From NCBI GenBank assembly GCA_016280955.1, contig JAEEHV010000065.1, positions 29,951 through 93,950 of the forward strand: a stretch of DNA of 64,000 nt. The letters are read 5' to 3'. The stretch's first letter is position 1. Every line of letters begins with the position of its first letter. This DNA comes from Candidatus Gastranaerophilales bacterium. Its GTDB lineage: Bacteria > Cyanobacteriota > Vampirovibrionia > Gastranaerophilales > Gastranaerophilaceae. Both the position numbers and the translations under genes were made by a program. Of this stretch, positions 60,657 through 64,000 are shown piece by piece. The notes beneath the pieces are model-generated. The model saw only the letters and a list, made by a program, of their open reading frames with translations. It was not told the DNA's origin and did no database searches.

Positions 60657-61745
60657 TTATTTTTCTGTTATTTGTTTCGCATTTGCAATATCGGAATCAC
60701 TGATTCTTTCGGCTTTTTTTGCATCTTCTGCTTCAAGCTGTTTGTTTATAATTACGGTCTGAATAATCTGGAAGCAATTACTTACAACAAGGTACAAAAG
60801 AACACCTGCCGGTATTGGAATTACAAAGAACGTAAATCCCAGCATAAGCGGCATAAATATATTCATTGATTTTTGCATTTGTGCCTGCATCGGATCCTGA
60901 TTGGCATTTTTATTCATCGCCATCATAGCTTTTTGTGAAGCAACCATGGTGAGCATAAATAATAACAACAGTCCCAGTACATCCAAGTTAAGAGGTTGTT
61001 CTTTTACTTCCGTTGTCGGGAATGATGCTCTTAACTTTCCGTCCTGCTTGGTAAATGTCATTGTTTCTGTTTCTTTTGTTTTTACATCCGTTACGGAAAG
61101 AATAACTTTATTAATTTTTACCAAATCATCAAATTTATAGTTAAAAGTATCATCCAGATTAAGTTTGAAATCAGCATTCTCACCCGGTGTAAAATCGCCC
61201 TGAATTTCTACGGCTTTATTTGGTTTTTTAACCTTTACATCAAGCCTCGGATTATCCTCACCGTCAAAGTACACTGTTGCTGTCTTACTTGCCAAAAATC
61301 CGTCATACCTTGAAACACCGAAAACACCGTCATTGGAAACTCCGGCTGAAGATTTCATAGTTGCATCAAGTCTTTTTATAAATAAAAACTGAGAATCGCC
61401 TGCCATTTGTATAAACTGAGGGCTCATCAATGTTGAATATAACAAAATGAATATTGGCATTTGTATAAGAAGCGGAAAACATCCTGCCATAGGATTAAAT
61501 TTATGCTCCTTATAAAATTCCATCATTTTTTGCTGCATCATTTGCGGATTATTTTTATATCTGTCCTGAATAGCCTTCATTTTTGGCTGCAACAACTGCA
61601 TTGTTCTCATAGAACGTTGCTGTGAAACACCCAAAGGCCACATTGCAGCACGAACTATTATTGTCAGCAATATAATTCCTATACCGTAACTGCCGGCTAT
61701 TGAAAGCATTTTTAATATTTTTATGGTTAAAGTAGTAAAATCCAT
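60657..61745 (-). CDS. yidC: membrane protein insertase YidC/Oxa1
   Basis: The 362-residue protein has the conserved first core helix and hairpin (IGIILLTIIVRAAMWPLGVSQQRSMRTMQLLQPKMKAIQDRYK). The QMMEFYKEHKFNPMAGCFPLLIQMPIFILLY segment follows, then the later helices LLLLFMLTMVASQKAMMAM and FFVIPIPAGVLLYLVVSNCF. A periplasmic-type insert of about 130 residues (110-240, beta-rich) sits after the first helical hairpin. Gram-negative YidC has a larger N-terminal P1 domain instead. It inserts membrane proteins with or without Sec. The Arg of IVRAAMW is the hydrophilic-groove residue. Confidence 0.93.
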   Translation of the reverse strand: MDFTTLTIKILKMLSIAGSYGIGIILLTIIVRAAMWPLGVSQQRSMRTMQLLQPKMKAIQDRYKNNPQMMQQKMMEFYKEHKFNPMAGCFPLLIQMPIFILLYSTLMSPQFIQMAGDSQFLFIKRLDATMKSSAGVSNDGVFGVSRYDGFLASKTATVYFDGEDNPRLDVKVKKPNKAVEIQGDFTPGENADFKLNLDDTFNYKFDDLVKINKVILSVTDVKTKETETMTFTKQDGKLRASFPTTEVKEQPLNLDVLGLLLLFMLTMVASQKAMMAMNKNANQDPMQAQMQKSMNIFMPLMLGFTFFVIPIPAGVLLYLVVSNCFQIIQTVIINKQLEAEDAKKAERISDSDIANAKQITEK

Positions 61746-61875
61746 ATCTTCTCTTCCCTTGATTATATCCTTGTAAAAACGTACTATCTGTACACCACTT
61801 AAGAATACTTTAAAGATAATTTCAAGTCAAACACATGGGATACTAAGCTGTTTTTATATTAAAAACCAATCAGGT

Positions 61876-61905
61876 TTGTTATACTTAAAAATTTTGTAGT
61901 ATAAT
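61876..61905 (+). promoter_or_regulatory. promoter of the DAHP synthase gene
   Basis: TTGTTA (61876-61881) and TATAAT (61900-61905) are 18 bases apart, followed by a CGGAGG ribosome binding site just before the ATG at 61929. Confidence 0.65.
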
Positions 61906-61928
61906 CAATTTTATCGGAGGATTTTCAA

Positions 61929-62942
61929 ATGCTCGTTGTAATGAACAGCCATGCAACCGAAAAAGATATCCAGAGGGTTGCATTATTTATTGAATCAAAA
62001 GGTTTCGAAGCCCGTGTTTCCCATGGTGAAGCAAGAACCGTTATACACGCAATAGGACTTAAAGAAGTTGACCTTAGAGATTTTGAACTTCTTAAAGGTG
62101 TAGATGAAGTTATCAAACTTTCTACAAACTACAAACTTGCTGCCCGTCCAAGTCAGGGAAAAGATACCATTGTCGAAGTTAATGGTGTTAAATTCGGTGA
62201 TAAATATACCGGATTAATTGCAGGACCATGTACTATCGAATCTTATGATCAAATGGATGAAACCGCTCAGGAGCTTGCGGAATCAAATGTTAAAATCATA
62301 AGAGGCGGAGCATTTAAACCGAGAACCAGCCCTTATGCATTTCAGGGATTAGGCGAAGAAGGTTTGAAAATTATAAGAAGTGTTGCCGATAATCACGGCA
62401 TGGCTGTAACTTCCGAAATTATGGAAGGTTCTCAGCTGCCAATGTTTGAAAAATACGTTGATATTCTCCAAATCGGTGCAAGAAATATGCAGAACTTCAA
62501 TCTTCTCAAAGAAGTAGGACAAACTCATAAACCGGTTATTTTGAAAAGAGGCTTATCATCTACTTATGAAGAATGGCTTATGTCAGCGGAATACATTATG
62601 GCAGGAGGAAATAACCAGGTTATACTCTGTGAAAGAGGTATAAGAACATTTGAAAAATACACAAGAAATACCCTTGATTTAACAGCAATTCCTGTTATTA
62701 AAAAACTGAGCCATCTGCCGATTATTATTGATCCTTCACATGCCACCGGTTTAAGGGATAAGGTTGAACCGATGTCAAGAGCTGCTGTTGCCGCAGGCTG
62801 TGACGGTTTAATTATTGAAGTACATTATGATCCGGAAAGAGCGGTTTGTGACGGTGCGCAATCACTTTACCCTTGGCAGTATGACTTGTTATATAAACAA
62901 ATCAAGCAAATCGCCCCGATTGTCGGAAAAGAAATTATATAA
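61929..62942 (+). CDS. aroF: 3-deoxy-7-phosphoheptulonate (DAHP) synthase, type I-beta
   Basis: The 337-residue protein has an N-terminal ACT/ferredoxin-like domain (MLVVMNSHATEKDIQRVALFIESKGFEARVSHG) of about 70 residues and a TIM-barrel catalytic domain. The latter shows AGPCTIES near 98-105, GGAFKPRTSPYAFQGLG, QIGARNMQNF, KRGLSSTYEEW and DPSHATG. It condenses PEP with erythrose 4-phosphate, the first step of the shikimate pathway. The N-terminal domain suggests feedback control by an aromatic compound. Strong ribosome binding site and promoter; divergent from yidC. Length is normal. Confidence 0.95.
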   Translation: MLVVMNSHATEKDIQRVALFIESKGFEARVSHGEARTVIHAIGLKEVDLRDFELLKGVDEVIKLSTNYKLAARPSQGKDTIVEVNGVKFGDKYTGLIAGPCTIESYDQMDETAQELAESNVKIIRGGAFKPRTSPYAFQGLGEEGLKIIRSVADNHGMAVTSEIMEGSQLPMFEKYVDILQIGARNMQNFNLLKEVGQTHKPVILKRGLSSTYEEWLMSAEYIMAGGNNQVILCERGIRTFEKYTRNTLDLTAIPVIKKLSHLPIIIDPSHATGLRDKVEPMSRAAVAAGCDGLIIEVHYDPERAVCDGAQSLYPWQYDLLYKQIKQIAPIVGKEII

Positions 62943-63037
62943 TTTTAAAAATATTTTCAGAAATATAGCAATTTCTCATGCTTAAAATACTTTATATAAA
63001 TATAAGTATTTTTTGTACACAAATTTTTGAGGGAAAT

Positions 63038-63781
63038 ATGGGATATTATTCTGACATTAAACATGCTGCCGGTACACATGTCAAAAAGAATTTTTATAAT
63101 CCGATAATAATGAGTTCATCGGGTTATGCATGCTTCAACATGTACAACAACTATGAGTTGTACAGTAATACATACAAAAAAGTTCCTATATGGCATCTGC
63201 CTGATTCTATAGATTGCATGGATTTTGATTCCGACGGTTCAAAATGGCTTGAAGAAGCAAATAAAAACGATGAAGATGAAATTTCCTTATTTAAAAATTC
63301 TCCTAAGGGGAAAAATGTTAATCTGGAACCATACTGTATGGAGGAAACATTCACCATATTCAACGATCAAAGTATTCAAATTGAAGGTAAAACCAGAAAA
63401 TACAAAATACTTGAAAAACATCCGAGCGATTCCGAAATGATATCCATAACAGTAAAAGACCGGACAAATAAAGTCGTTGCCGAAAAAATATACAACATTG
63501 AACAGGATGACGGAAGAAAACTTATTCATCTGTACGGAGAAAACGGAAATGATAAATTTGAAGTCGTAAGAGTTTATCCGTTCCAGCCCTCACAAAACAA
63601 AGCAACAGATGTAGTTAATTTTGTATATACATCAGAATTCAGTAAATTTATCAGAGGCGGTATTTTTGAACACGAATACTATCTGCTTAACGGAAAAGAA
63701 GTAAAAGCCGAACAAATTAGTATGTATGAATACGAAGTAACAGATGAAAACGGAACAAAAACTATCTACAAAGTAAAATAA
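63038..63781 (+). CDS. hypothetical protein
   Basis: The start is the ATG at 63038, which follows GAGGGAAAT; an ATG at 62978 would add 20 residues lacking a ribosome binding site. The 247-residue product begins MGYYSDIKHAAGTHVKKNFYNPIIMSSSG. It has no signal peptide and appears rich in beta-strands, with repeated aromatic-charged strands (KTRKYKILEKHPSDSEMISITVKD, KFEVVRVYPFQPS). The spacing after the DAHP synthase gene is about 95 bases, so it may be separately expressed. No family recognised. Confidence 0.65.
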   Translation: MGYYSDIKHAAGTHVKKNFYNPIIMSSSGYACFNMYNNYELYSNTYKKVPIWHLPDSIDCMDFDSDGSKWLEEANKNDEDEISLFKNSPKGKNVNLEPYCMEETFTIFNDQSIQIEGKTRKYKILEKHPSDSEMISITVKDRTNKVVAEKIYNIEQDDGRKLIHLYGENGNDKFEVVRVYPFQPSQNKATDVVNFVYTSEFSKFIRGGIFEHEYYLLNGKEVKAEQISMYEYEVTDENGTKTIYKVK

Positions 63782-63816
63782 AACATCTCAAACAACGTAT
63801 TTTTTTTAATACCTAT

Positions 63817-64000
63817 CTATTTAACAACTGAAGAAATGAATTTGATAGAATCGTCAGCTAATTCTCTGATAAAATCTTTTGCAATTTTGTGAAGCGGTCT
63901 TTCATCAAGTTTTTCGAAAACAGCATATATAGGATCTCCGCCGTTGTTGAATCTCATTTGTCTGTCTTTTTTGTTAAGATAATAAAACTGAAAGTCAGAA
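63817..64000 (-). CDS. hypothetical protein, 5' part cut by window edge
   Basis: The last 60 codons of a minus-strand gene are visible, ending at the TAG complementary to 63817-63819. They encode SDFQFYYLNKKDRQMRFNNG and then GDPIYAVFEKLDERPLHK and an amphipathic end (DFIRELADDSIKFISSVV). The frame is open to the window end and the composition is protein-like. Function cannot be told. Confidence 0.55.
   Translation of the reverse strand, partial: SDFQFYYLNKKDRQMRFNNGGDPIYAVFEKLDERPLHKIAKDFIRELADDSIKFISSVVK

Noticed and set aside
1..64000. CRISPR array, insertion sequence or intact prophage
   Set aside because: No array of regularly spaced repeats with unique spacers, no transposase gene and no phage structural genes were seen; only recombinase and integrase remnants.

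Overview
The window looks like a chromosomal piece of a low-GC, Gram-negative-type gut bacterium, most likely a Gastranaerophilales / Melainabacteria (non-photosynthetic cyanobacterial sister) genome. This is inference, not a database result. It rests on the AT-rich composition, outer-surface polysaccharide genes, several otherwise unrelated hypothetical proteins that share a short F-x-x-K-like N-terminal motif, and housekeeping genes (glnA, amtB, yidC, queA, aroF) of ordinary bacterial type.

Layout. 1-7.7 kb: lineage-type hypothetical genes, a small glutaredoxin, a divergent protein-kinase-fold protein, a radical SAM protein, two tandem paralogues and Maf. 7.9-14.4 kb: an accessory zone. It starts with a catalytic-domain-only tyrosine recombinase, then two near-palindromic repeats about 160 bp apart whose cores are inverted relative to each other and which enclose a strong extended -10 promoter pointing away from the next operon. 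That operon holds an epimerase, an acetyltransferase and an RgpF-like protein, and its last gene runs into an integrase remnant beside tRNA-Lys. After the tRNA come decayed fragments and gmhA. 14.5-31.7 kb: a large, mostly minus-strand Wzx/Wzy-type polysaccharide locus, with a chain-length protein and an initiating sugar transferase first, a CDP-polyol branch (IspD/TarI-like plus TagF-like), glycosyltransferases, a pyruvyl transferase, and flippase last. 31.8-33 kb: a decayed rfbA and other debris.

33-45 kb: a two-component system, then a nitrogen-assimilation block: a three-gene glutamate synthase on the plus strand, and glnA, amtB and glnB on the minus strand. The PII protein lacks the usual modifiable residues of the T-loop. 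45-53.2 kb: a tightly overlapping plus-strand operon in which a nucleotidyltransferase, an HPr-kinase-like P-loop protein and a PqqD-like protein are embedded among family 2 glycosyltransferases. 53.2-55.9 kb: a dikinase-like protein with phosphohistidine and ATP-grasp parts, a tRNA(CAT) whose 5' end and upstream DNA are tandemly duplicated with a 113-bp period, and a nuclease-fold protein. 56-64 kb: mostly housekeeping (NADH oxidase/CoA-disulfide reductase, O-methyltransferase, beta-propeller, queA, yidC, DAHP synthase) and two edge or hypothetical genes.

The best candidates for something new are the putative invertible promoter with its own recombinase upstream of a surface-glycan operon, and the nucleotidyltransferase / HprK-like / PqqD-like cassette inside a glycosyltransferase operon.
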